A stretch of DNA of 64,000 nucleotides from Anisus vortex (lineage: Eukaryota > Mollusca > Gastropoda > Planorbidae). The DNA lies in NCBI GenBank assembly GCA_949126835.1, contig OX421496.1, positions 21,221,844 through 21,285,843 of the forward strand. The letters are read 5' to 3'. The position numbers and the translations under genes are program-made. The notes under the pieces are model-generated. The model was not told where the DNA came from, did not search any database, and saw nothing but the letters and a program-made list of their open reading frames with translations. Shown piece by piece: positions 33,027-45,474 of this stretch. Numbering within the stretch: position 1 is the stretch's first letter; every line of letters begins with the position of its first letter.

Positions 33027-33504
33027 TATTCATCATAAAAACAAAATTGTGAAACCAACAACCAAAAAATTTGAAAACAGACGTGTAAAAATGTGTTCAA
33101 TTTGATGAAGTTTTTTTTTTTAATAATTACATATCATAAAAATGTAAAAAAGATTTTTAAAATGGTCACGATACTTATTCTATTTATTATGTTAACAAAT
33201 GGGAGATTGTTTGTTCTTTCGTTGAAATCCCAATTGTGATCAAATGAATTCCATTATATATTTTTGGGTTGTTGTTTTTTTTAAACATTTGATGAAGAAG
33301 TCTAATTTTGTAAAAATGCGTAAAAAACGTTTTTAATTGTAAATCCAGTACTAGGCTCTGATATATATTCGAAAATCGAAAAAATTCACGGTTTTCACAA
33401 AATGATGTGGGTTTAAAACACTTTCGTACATTGATCGGATAATTTTTTTACATAGTGCTCCATTCTTTTGGTTATTTCAAAGATGGTAACAGTAGCATTT
33501 AAGC
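33027..33504. other. AT-rich stretch, no gene seen
   Basis: No supported feature. Confidence 0.45.
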
Positions 33505-33605
33505 TTGGAATGGGTCGCCTGAACCAACAACTTAATTATCATTGAAAACCCTAACCAAAATGCAAGACTAGACTTAAACCACTGAGAGGCGTAAGACGCA
33601 ATAAT
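33505..33605 (+). mobile_element. LINE 3' tail fragment
   Basis: AAGCTTGGAATGGGTCGCCT, then ATGCAAGACTAGACTTAAACC and GTAAGACGCAATAAT, match the 3' end of the LINE family seen complete at 30780-30955. Confidence 0.6.
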
Positions 33606-33671
33606 GTTATGGGTAGCGTTTCTCAAACGTTTTTTTTTATTGAGACTTGAGACCAGGTTATTTTTATATTT

Positions 33672-34106
33672 CTACATTGTGGCCCACTAGCGATGTATCG
33701 CATATACTTGTGTATAAGTATTATATGTAACCTACATGAATTTCTACATTGTGGCCCACTAGCGATGTATCGCATATACTTGTGTATAAGTATTATATGT
33801 AGCCTACATGAATTTCTACATTGTGGCCCACTAGCGATGTATCGCATATACTTGTGTATAAGTATTATATGTAACCTACATGAATTTCTACATTGTGGCC
33901 CACTAGCGATGTATCGCATATACTTGTGTATAAGTATTATATGTAGCCTACATGAATTTCTACATTGTGGCCCACTAGCGATGTATCGCATATACTTGTG
34001 TATAAGTATTATATGTAGCCTACATGAATTTCTACATTGTGGCCCACTAGCGATGTATCGCATATACTTGTGTATAAGTATTATATGTAACCTACATGAA
34101 TTTCTA
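33672..34106. repeat. 72-bp tandem repeat
   Basis: Six copies of a 72-bp unit starting CTACATTGTGGCCCACTAGC. The main variant is GTAACC versus GTAGCC. At 24 codons per unit, open frames persist on both strands (162 and 144 codons); these are artefacts. The preceding GCGTTTCTCAAACG at 33617 resembles a hAT end, so the unit may derive from a MITE. Confidence 0.9.
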
Positions 34107-34329
34107 CACACTTTTCTAATCTGGTGACGTCTATACTCAAGGGCTAGAGCTGAAATCTGGCTCGAATATGACGATGTATACTAGCCTAGACCAAGTTGAT
34201 CAGGGGTCGGCAACCGAAGGGCACGCTTGACTGTTGAAACCGATGTTTCTGAATGATATAGCGTCACATTTCTGTAAGTTGAACTTGCAAGTACAAAAAC
34301 CACTGGACATCAATTTCAATCTGCTAGAC

Positions 34330-34430
34330 ATTCGCTCTTCTACTTTCAGCTTTTGGTTTAACTTACACGTGTGAACAGATATTTTCGCACATGAAAGCTG
34401 ATTTAAGCTTACAAAGAGGTCACCTACTCT
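34330..34430 (+). pseudogene. hAT transposase C-terminal remnant
   Basis: A short frame reads LLLSAFGLTYTCEQIFSHMK, the conserved FG-TY-CEQ-FS-MK motif of the hAT C-terminal dimerisation region. A stop lies a few codons upstream, and the rest of the transposase (zinc finger, RNase H-like core) is missing. A LINE fragment interrupts what follows. Confidence 0.65.
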
Positions 34431-34815
34431 TGAACACTCCGAAGTGTATCCGGCATTACCCGTGCTCCTGTCTTGAGAGCTACACCCAATACCGTCCACT
34501 TCGCTCGGCTTCTGACGCGCTTACTCTGCGGATCCCTCGTGTAAGGCTAGTGTCTGCTGGCCAACGTGCATTCTCCTACGCGGGACCGTCCTCCTGGAAT
34601 CACCGCCCACTACAGCTTCGCCAGAGCCCTAGCTTCGACCCCTTCAGGAGCCGGCTGAAGACTCACCTATTTCGTTAGCAGTATTTGCCTATACATATTT
34701 ACATTTTCGTCTGTCGTTCGTTGTCTATATTTTGTAACTGTCGTCAGCGCACAGAACTGCCATCAACGGGATATGCGCTATACAAGCACTATTATTATTA
34801 TTATTATTATTATTC
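34431..34815 (+). pseudogene. LINE C-terminus with ATT tail
   Basis: Translation contains PRVRLVSAGQRAFSYAGPSSWN, then LQLRQSPSFDPFRSRLKTHLF and a stop. This is the C-terminal pattern of CR1/L2-like reverse transcriptases (GERAFS-A-P--WN-LP ... SFK--LKT-LF). A 3' untranslated part and an (ATT)n tail end it at about 34815. It is heavily 5'-truncated and GC-richer than its surroundings. Confidence 0.75.
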
Positions 34816-35651
34816 AAGACAAGTCGCTCAGATACAGACTAATTACATTTAAAAGAGTTTTATGCTCATCTTGTTTAATTAAACATAAATATAAGTAATT
34901 CTAAAACAAATTTATTTGTATTATTAATTTAATATATAGGCAATAAGAGACTTATTTAAGAGCAATATATTATGCAATTTCTGTAAGTATTAATGTTTAA
35001 AAGATATAGACCTACTCCTTAAATGGACATACAATTAATGCAGAAAATGTTTATTTACAACTGTTTAAAGTACATTATTTTAATCATGTAATAATTAAAT
35101 CTTGAAATGAATACCATAATGTTGGATTTATATAAAGAAATAATAATTAGTGAGTAATATTTGTCATATTACAAAACATAACTTGTTTGCAATTACTATT
35201 GAATCAAATGCCGAAACGTGTTTTAATTAAAGGGAAATTATTAACCTGGTTTCTTTTCCCTAATATTTCTAATAAGTTTCTTTTTTTTTTCTTTTATAAT
35301 AGAATAATTAAAAGATTTACAATTTAAAACTTTAAAATGATCAAACTGTAAAAAGTATTTGAAAAACATATAAATTTTATATGGGTAAAGAATTTATAAG
35401 TATACTTTCAAACATCACATTAACTACTCAGTTTGTATGACTACTACATATCTATTCCTCTCAACGATAATGGAAACTTTCTTTAGCTCTATGAATTTAC
35501 CAGAAAAAACCTTACCTCTCAGTAAAACTGAGAACAATCATAATTAATAAAATCAGGTGTTAGAACCTCATCATTCCCAATTGTATTGTTTCGACAAAAG
35601 TTACCATAAATGTGAAATTGTAACAATAAAATATAGTATTTGAAAAAAAAA

Positions 35652-36673
35652 AGTAAAGTACTCATTAGCGGCGGAGACAACACAGGATGCTGCATTAAAC
35701 TCGACGGCCACATTTTGGAGGAGGTTGAAACATTCAAATACCCAGGGTCAACCCAAACTAGAGATGGAAGGTCGATAAAGGAAATAAAACCACGATTTAG
35801 CCTGGCCTCCTCCATCATGGTCAAACTTTGGAAAATATGGAAGAGCAATATCAGCTTCTCAGTGAAAACAAAATTACCGTATACTCATCACTGGCACTTT
35901 CCGTATCTTTATATGGCTGCGAAAGTTGGACGATGAATGCAGATACTGAGAGAAGAATTCAGGCTTTTGAGAAGAAATGCTACAGAAAGATATTAGGAAC
36001 ACGCTATCAAGAAAGAAATAAAATGAATAAGCTTCTGTCTACAAGTTCATAATCTAGCGGGGAAACCGGATGGACTCCTGTCAACTGTAAAACTACGAAA
36101 GTTGAGATGGTTTAGCCATACTGTAAGGCAAAACCATCCTGCAAGGAACAGTGGAAGGAGCACGCAGAAAAGGTCGAAAAGGCTTCTGACCGGGACGAAT
36201 GGAGAAATCTGGTTACGCGCACCCACTACTGTACCCATGGGCCTCAAAGACTGGCGTGGTGTGTAAACTGCCGATACATTCACATTAAGAATACACCGGC
36301 GGGCGAACGCATGGAGGACAGCCCCCGCAGCGGGTCCGAGGTTCATTGCACTGCCGAGAGGCTACCGAATCTCGGTGGGGAGTCAGCAATGGCCGCTGCA
36401 ACCCCGTTTCGAAAACCACCCGGTGCCTGGATGCCTGTGCCTATAGTATAGGATTTGTGCTACCGGGTGACAGTGCAGGAATACGAGTGAGCCACCACGA
36501 TAATGATCCTTAGGGGAACCGCAGTGAACGGTCGCTGGCCTGCGGAATCCTTCCCTGTTACACGACACGCCACGTCTTTGACGTGTCATGGGGTGGCAGG
36601 AACTCGGACAGAACTATGCTCAAACCTAAGCGTTACGCCTCACGACCAAAGTCACGGGTCTGCTGATGATGAT
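35652..36673 (+). pseudogene. LINE reverse-transcriptase C-terminus and 3' UTR
   Basis: Two overlapping frames give IKLDGHILEEVETFKYPGST, then DGRSIKEI, then YGCESWTMNADTERRIQAFE and KCYRKILG. This is the conserved post-palm segment of a non-LTR reverse transcriptase (EEV--FKYLGS ... YGCE-W ... RRIQAFE-KC-R). At least two frameshifts and stops make it dead. A GC-rich 3' part (36225-36640) recurs in inverse orientation at 51653-52036, and a GATGATGAT tail ends it. The clade cannot be fixed by eye. Confidence 0.75.
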
Positions 36674-36916
36674 TTGCTATAAATGCAAATAAAAAGGATG
36701 ATAATCACCAACGCATATAAAACGTTTTGACAATTTTCTGTATAAATCTCCTTTGCTTTAGGCCTTGGTCTTAGTACGAAGTTAAATTAATTGTCCAATA
36801 CAAAAAAAAAATATTCAAAAGTATAGTAGAGCATGTTGACTTTTAAATTGTTGTCACGCTGAATGATTTAGAAATCCTAGTTTGGCACACAAATAGCAAA
36901 AGGTTGCCGATTCCTG

Positions 36917-37095
36917 TAGTAGATCAAGATAGTTTAAAGTAGATTTTGGGACTTTTTTTTTAACCCATCCTTTTGCTTTCGTGGTCGGTACATGGTCTGT
37001 ACAGCGTTGGAACAGGGTCGGTATAGGATCGGTATAGGATCGGTACATGATCGATGCGCGTTCGGTACATAGTTGGTATTGGAGTCGGTAAAGGG
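36917..37095. repeat. short GGTCGGTA-type repeats
   Basis: Degenerate repeats of CGGTAC and GGTCGGTATAGGATC over about 130 bp, at 36985-37095. Confidence 0.5.
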
Positions 37096-38880
37096 AAACT
37101 GTTTTAGAACCTCTGCAACTTAAATCTGAATCAGAAACAGAAACGTTTTAAAATTTGGCTGTAAATAAAGTAAATAATTAACACAACTATGTTGTCTTTT
37201 AACATAATCAGTACTTGTTCTCCCGCCGCCCTCAACTCCATCCCCTCTCTCTCCTCCTATAATGTTGAGGTGGAGGTATTGATCAAACTGTGGATTCACT
37301 CCCTCCTGTAAAGATTCACTGCGTGTCTCCCATGTTTTCATAATGGACAAAACTTGTACTCCTTCTGTCTTCTGGAGTAATCTAAAGCCTTAGCAGCTTT
37401 ATTTTAATAATTATTTTCTCTCTGTTCTCTCATAATCTAAAACCAAAAAAAAAACAACAACAAAAAAACAGCTCAATGTTCCAATAAAAAATATCTAACA
37501 TTAACAATACATTATTAAATATTTTATTAGAATTATTTTATCCGCATGATAATATTATGGTCGGTCTTTTTTTTAAGGATTATCTTCCATTGCTTGCTGG
37601 CGTGAATGTAAAGTATATATATATAGAGATAAATATATAGCAATTGTTCACAAATTAGTTATTTGTGTTTTATCGTGTGATCAAACTATAACTACCGTAT
37701 ACTAAAGCATTTATTTTTACTATAATTTGTTTTTAAATCACTCTACCACTTTTAACAAAAGAATAAAAAAATCCCATAAAAATGTTTTACGTATAGGCCT
37801 ACTCTAAATCCTTTATGTGCATTTACGTTGTTGTTTTTTACGGTCAGAAAATTTTTAGTTTTCTCCAAAGCTCTTAGTTCTCTTAGACTTTAGAAGATTT
37901 TTCCACGCGCAAAACAAAGTTTTGAATAAAAAAGTATTTTAAAATGCGCACCATAAAGTTTAATGAACTAAAATATTTTTGATGGGTGTGGTTAGAGAAT
38001 GGAACAGAACCTTTGAAAGACTGTACTGTCGTTGGCAACACGTCAATGAGCTACGTTTCAGCTCATTAGGATGACGGAAAGTGGGCCACTGAGCTGAAGA
38101 TATTGCCATGAATACCACATACAATTTTCAAAAAAATATTGGTCAAGTTCATCAATAGATTAATTATTATTTTATCTCTTATATTTTTTTTAAAGTTTTA
38201 TAAATGTGGAAAAAATCTTCAAGCAAGAAATGTTGCCTCATCATAAATCAGAACACAATAAAAGTTATAAATGTTGTCAATCTTTTTAAACAAATTCAGA
38301 GCGGTTATACAGCAGGTTTGGGTTTGTACCCTGTTCTTAAAAAAAAAAAGGCGCATTTTTATTTACCTGCCAAAAGCTAGCTGGCCACATAATCCCTCTA
38401 GTATACAGAACGAATAGTATTAAAGCCTGCTTGACTAGTCAAATGAATCAGAATTTTCTGAAATCGTTTTTTTTTATCCTAAGAGACTCTATAATGTCTG
38501 TCAAAGGAACCATTAAGTTCATTTATTAAAACAGAAAAAAATTACATTATTGCATTAAGTACATTGTTTAATACAACAGAGTTGAAATAATTGCGCTCTT
38601 TCTCCTTGTTTACTTCTGCATTGAAGACTTTTCAAGTTGATTTGTTCTTATTGTCACAAGCAATTTGAAGTTGTTGATTTTTGTTTTGTTTCTACACTAA
38701 TACTCACGCCTGAATTATGTTTTTGCGTGTATTGTTCACTACAACGTTGTGAATGGCTAGGGGGGATGATCATTATGATGTGTAATAAAACGATTTCTGG
38801 GTCCAGTTCCGGACTATAAATTTAAAGTGTTGGTTGAGATCTATTGGGTCTTTTTTTTTTGTTTAGTTTTCTGTATAGAA
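37096..38880. other. AT-rich stretch, no gene seen
   Basis: No domain, tandem array or transposon ends that I can support. Short frames are within chance expectation. Confidence 0.45.
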
Positions 38881-38929
38881 AAATGTGAGAGCGACAAACA
38901 CCTCCAGGCACCAACACCAATCTCCACCC

Positions 38930-39015
38930 CAACACACATTCGCAGACGCCCTCACACACACACATTTTTACACCCTCACACACACACATTTTTACACCCA
39001 CACAGACACACCCAC
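38930..39015. repeat. CA-rich microsatellite
   Basis: CACACA runs alternating with TTTTTACACCC. Confidence 0.8.
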
Positions 39016-39068
39016 AAAAAGCTCATTTGAAAAGCAATCAAAGAGTTGAGTCTGTATTGCCAGCATCA

Positions 39069-39170
39069 ATGGCGAGGGTAATGAAGCATACAATCGGGAC
39101 CTTTTGTTTTTTTCTAGTGGGAAGCACGTGCCATTTATCCACGTTTCCAGAGTTTAAATGGCGTCTTTTG
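39069..39170 (+). CDS. candidate signal-peptide exon
   Basis: ATG at 39069, then 34 open codons to a strong donor CTTTTG|GTGAGT. The translation starts MARVMKHTIGTFCFFLVGST, basic then hydrophobic as in a secretory signal peptide, with G at +4. It is on the strand of, and 6.3 kb upstream from, the receptor exons that begin at 45475, and could be their first coding exon. It ends in phase 0 whereas the 45475 exon needs phase 1, so at least one exon would have to lie between; I did not find it. Confidence 0.3.
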
Positions 39171-39330
39171 GTGAGTTTTGTGTGTGTGTGTGTTGAATTC
39201 TCGACAATCCACTGGATTATTGGAGTTGCTATAGAGATGGATTTCATGCCGGAATGACACTGCACCAGATTTTGTATTTAGTGCAGCATTTTAGGACAGT
39301 TATTTCTATGCTGCATTCCTCGGACATATA

Positions 39331-39545
39331 GGGTTCCCTGAACTTCAGATATAAGGTTCCCTGAGAAATGTAAATGGTTCCGCAGATCTAAAGGGTTCCC
39401 TGAACTTCAGGTATAAGGTTCACTGAGAAATATAGATGGTTCCGAGGATCTCTAGGGTTCCCTGAACTTCAGGTATAAGGTTCCCTGAGAAATGTAAATG
39501 GTTCCGCGGATCTATAGGGTTCCCTGAGAAATGTCAACGGTTGCG
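39331..39545. repeat. 62-bp tandem repeat
   Basis: About 3.5 copies of a 62-bp unit containing GGGTTCCCTGAACTTCAG and GGTTCCCTGAGAAATG, spaced exactly 62 bp. Confidence 0.9.
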
Positions 39546-40952
39546 CGAATCATCAGCTCTAATTCTAGCTTCTAGATATTGTCAGATGGTATAGACTACT
39601 TCTAGCTAACTTTTCTTTCTATTCATTTGTCAGAAAAGTCTAAGTAGTGCGAAAGATAGCAGATGTTGGACCAATAAATAGGAATTGTCCTTTTTTAGTC
39701 CTGGATTAAACCAAAAACTAAAGTCTTTGCTGTGAAAATGTTTGCTATGTCGATTACCAAAAGCTTTGAAAATAAAATTTTTACAACAATTTAAACAAAT
39801 CTGTTTTTGAATTGTTTGGGTTTTTATAATGGAAAATAATTTTAGGTTTCCGAGTACTTTCAAAAGTTTAGGAATCGCTAATTTAAGCGATTTGATTAAA
39901 ACATGCCATCTATGTATAATAACAAAATATTTACCTTGTCTAATGTATCACTAAGACAAATGTTTACATTGATCTATAAAATTGGTTAAACATCTTTATA
40001 ACTTATACTGTGCTAAAAAATAATTTAAAAAAATAAATACCAAACACAAGACAACAAACAGACTCCCCCCCCCCCCCCCCCACACCTTATTTTTTATTAA
40101 TGAAAAAAAAAAAGCTATTAAATTTTTGTCTTGAATCTATCTCTACATTATATAAATATTACAATTAAAACAGTCAAACAACTAATGAGCTACGTTTTTA
40201 GATCTCATTATTTTATATCATAAAATACTTTAGCAAGTTCTCCCAGTAATGAAAACAAAAAGCAACATTTATACTGTGCCAATTTGTGTAATTTCCAACA
40301 ACTACATAGTTGTACATAGTTCGTACTTGAGCTTATCTATCATGAACGTTAAAACAAAATCTCGTTGTGTTCCGCTCTCATGCATTCACACATATTATTG
40401 GTTCCTCTTCACTGCCCACGGTTTTATCTGCACCGTACATCACTGACAGGGTTCACTTTATCTACTGTGTACTTCTGTAACAGTTTGCTGTATGCATCTA
40501 CCAGGATTCATTGTATCTACATGGCCTATCTTGAGCCTGCAGGGCCATTCTTTGTGTGAAAGCTTTAAATTACATACTTGTCTTCTCTTACATACAAATG
40601 TTTACATCAATTAAAAAACATTAAAAATGTGTAGCTGTGACAAGTGGAAGTAACAAAATAGGTGGTTTTATTAAATGTAGTTTCTGACACAGTGCATTGT
40701 ATTGTTTGAATTCAATGTTGGGGTAGACTATATATGTATTGATGTACAATTAATCCTTTCTTATATTATGTCATTGACAAATGAAAATAGAACACGTTGT
40801 TTATCAGTTAATTGATCTGCAGTCAGTAGCGTATCTAGTGGGATGAGTGCAAAGGACGACCTCATCAGGGGCCGAGGTTCACAAATATGCACCAAAATGA
40901 TACTGTACGAAAATAACATTAATCAACAATCAAAGTTACTAGCAATTGTGTG
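39546..40952. other. AT-rich stretch, no gene seen
   Basis: Contains a poly-C run at about 40063-40080. Frames at 40249-40559 lack support. Confidence 0.45.
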
Positions 40953-41246
40953 CAGGGCCGTATTTAGGATTTTGGGGGCACTGTTTCCAAATTTATGTGG
41001 GGGCCCCTCGTGGCCTCGTCCTGCCTTTCACATCAGAAAAATGCCATTAATTCGTGTTACATTATGTAAAATCATATATAATTTGTATGTGGCGCTTAGC
41101 TTGGGCGATTAAATTTTTGTAGGGGAATAAATGAATTGTATTTTACATTTTCAACGAAAATTTCATTTTAAGATGTGTGGGGACCCCTTTTGTGCGGGGG
41201 CCCCTGTTCCAATGGAACATGTGCAACATGCCTAAATAAGCCACTG
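40953..41246. mobile_element. hAT MITE, 294 bp
   Basis: Ends CAGGGCCGTATTTAGGAT and, inverted, CAGTGGCTTATTTAGGCAT. Flanking octamers ATTGTGTG and ATTGAGTG agree at 7 of 8. GGGGCCCCT-rich subterminal words occur in both halves. It is the same family as 24229-24395. Confidence 0.8.
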
Positions 41247-42286
41247 ATTGAGTGAATATGTCATGAACGAAACTGTCATTGTAAGGGAAAGCCATGCTTA
41301 AAAAAAAACTGAACACTAAAATAATAGCTTACAAATACATGTAAAGTACAATTCTAGATATGCACCAATCGTAGCTCCACAACTTCACATTTCGTTTCGG
41401 GAGCCATTTTAATAGCTACGCCACTCTCTACGGTAGAGATGCCAGATCTATATGTTACAACCCTAAACATATTTTGATCACATTTCTTTTGTCCGCTTTG
41501 GTCCCTCAGTGTGTGTGTTTCTCGCTTTAGTTTTTTTTTTTTCTCAAATCTACGTTGAATAAAACCAAACAAGAACATATCGGTAGGCCACATTATACAT
41601 TAAAAAAAAATATAGTAGCAATATAAAAGATGAAGTCTATATTGAATTATTCTTGAGCTGTAAACTAGATCAGCCGTAACAACATTTCTTTCTCTCTATA
41701 AAAGTAGGTAAGACCACTTCATTAAAGTATTTTATAGATTAAAGTTTCAGACCCACAAAAACTGCACAAAACAAGCAAAAATTAAGAGGTCAGTGTAAAT
41801 GTGGTAAAAAAAAAATGTGATAAAAGAAAAAAATTGAGAAGAATACATAGAAACACCATAGCAACCAAATAGTTCTAACTAAACATAAATCATCTGTAAT
41901 GGCCAATGGTTATTGAAGATAAACTGCCTAATGTCTGTTTATGTGAAGTTCAAACATCAAAAGGCTGTATTGATCTCTTTATACAGTGAATAAATTGAGC
42001 AGCCCGGAGTGTCTTTAAATTTCCCTGCTTGAAACCCAATATTCGAATGTGCCCGGATTAGAAGAAAGGGACAGTTGAGATTTTCATTGCAGAAGTTTAG
42101 TAAAGTGTTTTGAAAACAGGAAATAAGGTCATCGTGTCTGCGCCAGACTGTTTGACGTCATTTCCTCTCAGACAAAAATAGAGATACGGCCCGCTTTTTT
42201 ATTTTATTTTGTGGATCTGCCATCAGAAATAGTTTTATTCTTACACAGGCAGAAATTTTAACATTCAGATGAACATAATGACAAAC
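41247..42286. other. no gene seen
   Basis: AT-rich DNA. A CRE-like TGACGTCA occurs at about 42154 without a linked gene. Confidence 0.4.
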
Positions 42287-42470
42287 ACACTTTCCTTATT
42301 CCTAAAGCAAGAACAAATGCATATAAATACTATTTCTTACTGAATGGCATCTGGGAATGGAATGGGTGGTCTCAACAAACCTAGAAAACCTAGACTCAAA
42401 TCACGGATGAGAGTAGGACGCAATTATCTTCTTTATAGAATTTGCATCTGTAATGTTTAAGATAAGATAT
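42287..42470 (+). mobile_element. LINE 3' end fragment
   Basis: Matches the 3' end of the LINE at 30260-30955 (AGCAAGAACAAATGCATATA ... GCATCTGTAATGTTTAAGAT), with frame-breaking changes and a deletion. Confidence 0.65.
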
Positions 42471-42640
42471 TGTAGTAAACTGAATTAATAGTAAACACAA
42501 GATTAGGTATTGTAGATTGTAGATGCTTACATTTTTATGTAGCTACAATTAATTTCTAGATATATCTATTTGTACTAAGCGTATATAAAGATATTTATTA
42601 GATATATTACAAATGTATTGCTCTAAGGTAGATTCAAGAT

Positions 42641-43151
42641 TAGAGGCCAACCGAAACCAAATTAATTGGTTTCGGCCGAAAACTAAACAACACCGAAAGC
42701 TACACATTGACTTTAGCCCGAAACCGAAAGTTTAACTACACCTTCAGCCGAAACCGAAACCGAAATATAAACCGAAATCACCAAACAACATATTTAAAAA
42801 AGACTGAAGTTAATAACAAAACGTATTATTTAATCATCCCACAGTATGTTGAAAATTGAGTAGGCGCTATGGGTTTACTGTGCAATTTTCTACCCACACA
42901 GATTAATTTGTAACAGTTGAACTAAATGAAATTATCAATGAGCAGAGGAATAAATGCAGCACTAGCGTTGAAGTCTGAATTTTTAAACTTAAAATAGATA
43001 TTCAGTTGATGACCGAAAGTCATTTTAGTTTTAGGCCGAAAGCCAACCGAACGCTAACTTTTGGGCTTCGGCCGAAACCGAAACTACACCGAAAGAAGAC
43101 GTTTGCCTACTTTCAGCACCGAAACCGAAACCTAAATTATGTCGGCCTCTA
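42641..43151. mobile_element. hAT-like MITE rich in CCGAAACC
   Basis: Ends TAGAGGCCAAC and, inverted, TAGAGGCCGAC. It is filled with GAAACCGAAACC and TTCGGCCGAAA words that can pair with one another. It is 511 bp; flanking octamers agree at 5 of 8. TAGAGGTCGACCGA-type ends are known from hAT non-autonomous elements. Confidence 0.65.
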
Positions 43152-43744
43152 ATCATGCTCATATATACTTCTAAAGTCAGGTTGATTTATATATAAATAG
43201 GTACTTTCTTTAAAGAATTATTTTTAGATTTTTCTATAGAAAAATTGTTTGATTCATCTTGAATAAAGATAAATCTTTAGATATACAGATAGATAGATAT
43301 TAATAGATAAACGTTTTTTTTTTTTAAATCATTCATGTCCAAAAAAATGTCCTAATTTCATTGGAGCGTAACCCTCTAGTCATCAAGTATGCAATCTTCC
43401 TGAATGATCTCCCATGCTTAATGGACGTCTTGTCTACAAAATTGTAAGCCCAACAAACAAACAAAAAACAACAACATAACAACATTTTTCCTTATAGTTA
43501 TCCTTTGAAACTACCCAACCAGAAAATCTTGTTGCATTTTAATCTTTTGTAGTTTTATTCTACTTTCAAAACCTTTCTTTCGTGTTTTTAATTGCTGTTA
43601 TTCCCCAGCACAAACATATTACTTATAATACTTTTGTATGTGTCTACAGACTATAAATAGTTAGTTTAATTTTATTTCATTATCACGTTCACCCTTTGCT
43701 CACGCTAAAGAGCTATGTAGGTGCCCTGAACTAAAGCCTAACAG
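43152..43744. other. no gene seen
   Basis: AT-rich unique DNA without supported features. Confidence 0.4.
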
Positions 43745-43990
43745 TTCAATTGGCCGAAAATTATGCGGAGGCTGTGTGGCTAGCACAACGCACCGCTGTT
43801 ACTTAAAAAAACAACTATCCTAACCAATACTGGGATACCATTAGAGCTGGATGGATTCTTGGATGCCCTCGACTTTTGCAGCATGGGCGAAGGGGCTGGG
43901 GGGGGGGGGTGTCAACCTTAACTGGATTTAAACCCGAGTAGTTTGAAAATTCAGGTAGACCAGCGGTTGTGCAACAGGCGTCCTGCGGGC
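43745..43990 (-). mobile_element. SINE-like element
   Basis: On the minus strand AACCGCTGGTCTACC and GGGTTTAAATCC resemble A and B boxes, followed by a poly-C run and CATCCAAGAATCCATCC. The layout resembles 27620-27760. Confidence 0.35.
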
Positions 43991-44860
43991 AACAAAACTA
44001 CCCGCCAAGTCTCTAAGTGTGGTCCCCACATAACTTCTTATAGCGGTTTTATTTTGTTGAATTCATTTTATTAATAATACAAATTGCCAAAGTACGCGGC
44101 CCATCTTGTACTTATACAGACCAGTGTCGGAAAATGTTGCATACATACATGAGTTAGATCATTGGAATATTTTTTTTAAGTCAGAAAAAAATGTTTAAAA
44201 CGAAAGTGACAAAGGATTAGGAGTTTGTAGTGTGCACAAAAGGAAAATTATTCTTTGTTAAATTAGGCCTATTTAAGCCTATGCTTTACTGTTACGTCCC
44301 ATTATCGTCTTGTACTGTACATTTTCTGCATTAAACTTTAATCTTTTAATCTGCCATCAGTCTGATATTGTGGTTAATGGATGGTTTTAAATCCCCCGCA
44401 GACGTCGACGCCATAACAATAAATTATATCAATTTGCACGCACAAATTAAACACAGCATGCGACAACTTGGGAACTTAATATTTAGGCCAGTGATAACAT
44501 GTTTTTTCAGTACCATTAGATCAATATTCTGAGATCACAAAATATAGGAAACAGGTTTGCGTTGTTTACATAAACAAAATGACATTTCCTGTTTGTGCAC
44601 GTGATTGGTGGGGGACTTTGCATAATCAGACAAGTCACGAGCGGCTAAATGAGCGCTCACGTACAGGTGGATGGGGAGAGAATTAATCTTAGCACTGGCT
44701 GCGAATATAGAAACAGAGTTGTTGGCCTTTATATATAAATAATAATTTACTTGGGTATGGCTTCACGGCGAAACACTTATAGGCCTACATTATTTATCCG
44801 AGAATCTATTCTCAGTGATAGCTAACTTGATACATAAATAGATCGATAATAGATGAAGAT
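43991..44860. other. no gene seen
   Basis: Unique AT-rich DNA. No supported frame. Confidence 0.4.
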
Positions 44861-44899
44861 GGATAACAGATAGATTAATAGATAAATAATAGATGCATA

Positions 44900-44982
<83 letters not shown>

Positions 44983-45060
44983 CATGTTAACTAGATAGAA
45001 AATAGATAGATAGATAGATAGATAGAAAGATAGGCCTACATTGATAATAGATAGATTTTA
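44861..45060. repeat. GATA microsatellite
   Basis: About 20 uninterrupted GATA units at 44904-44982, with degenerate flanking copies. Confidence 0.95.
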
Positions 45061-45474
45061 TGTTAACTAGATAGAAAATAGATGGTTAGAATGTTTTATT
45101 GTTTCATTGAATAAGGGATGTAGGCTATATTATATATATATATATATATGTTGATTGGTTGTATTTATGAATGCTAGAATTTTTGATTGATATATAAATA
45201 TGTTGGGATTTATATAGATATTGAATTTATATTGATTATTGATTGTTTGAGTGATTGATAAAATTTGATCGAAAATTATAATAGGTTTATTGATAAATTT
45301 ATAGATTGATTGACTGGCTGATTAATGATACATATATAGGTTGATAGATTTTAAGGTTGATTTATAAATATATAAATTTCTTAACTGATTGTTTGATTTA
45401 TAACCAAATATATATCTATTATATAAATCCCTAAAATGACTCCGTTCTAACAAAAACGTCTTTCCTTCTTTCAG

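Larger units (their letters stand above)
34201..36916. mobile_element. degenerate hAT element with nested LINE fragments
   Basis: Left end CAGGGGTCGGCAACC at 34201 and inverted right end GGTTGCCGATTCCTG at 36902-36916. Flanking octamers AAGTTGAT and TAGTAGAT agree at 6 of 8. A hAT transposase C-terminal remnant lies at 34330-34420. Two LINE fragments sit inside (34431-34815, 35652-36673). The ends are the same family as the MITEs at 26323 and 45742, so this may be a relative of their source. Confidence 0.55.

Noticed and set aside
32459..33100. Minus-strand frames of 213 and 183 codons (SIYLYSLYLSIF)
   Set aside because: Produced by the 19-bp minisatellite, which has no stop in any minus frame.
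33623..34127. Overlapping frames of 162 and 144 codons on opposite strands
   Set aside because: Both come from the 72-bp tandem repeat (24 codons per unit).
35519..35848. 109-codon minus-strand frame
   Set aside because: Antisense to the LINE reverse-transcriptase fragment at 35652-36240.
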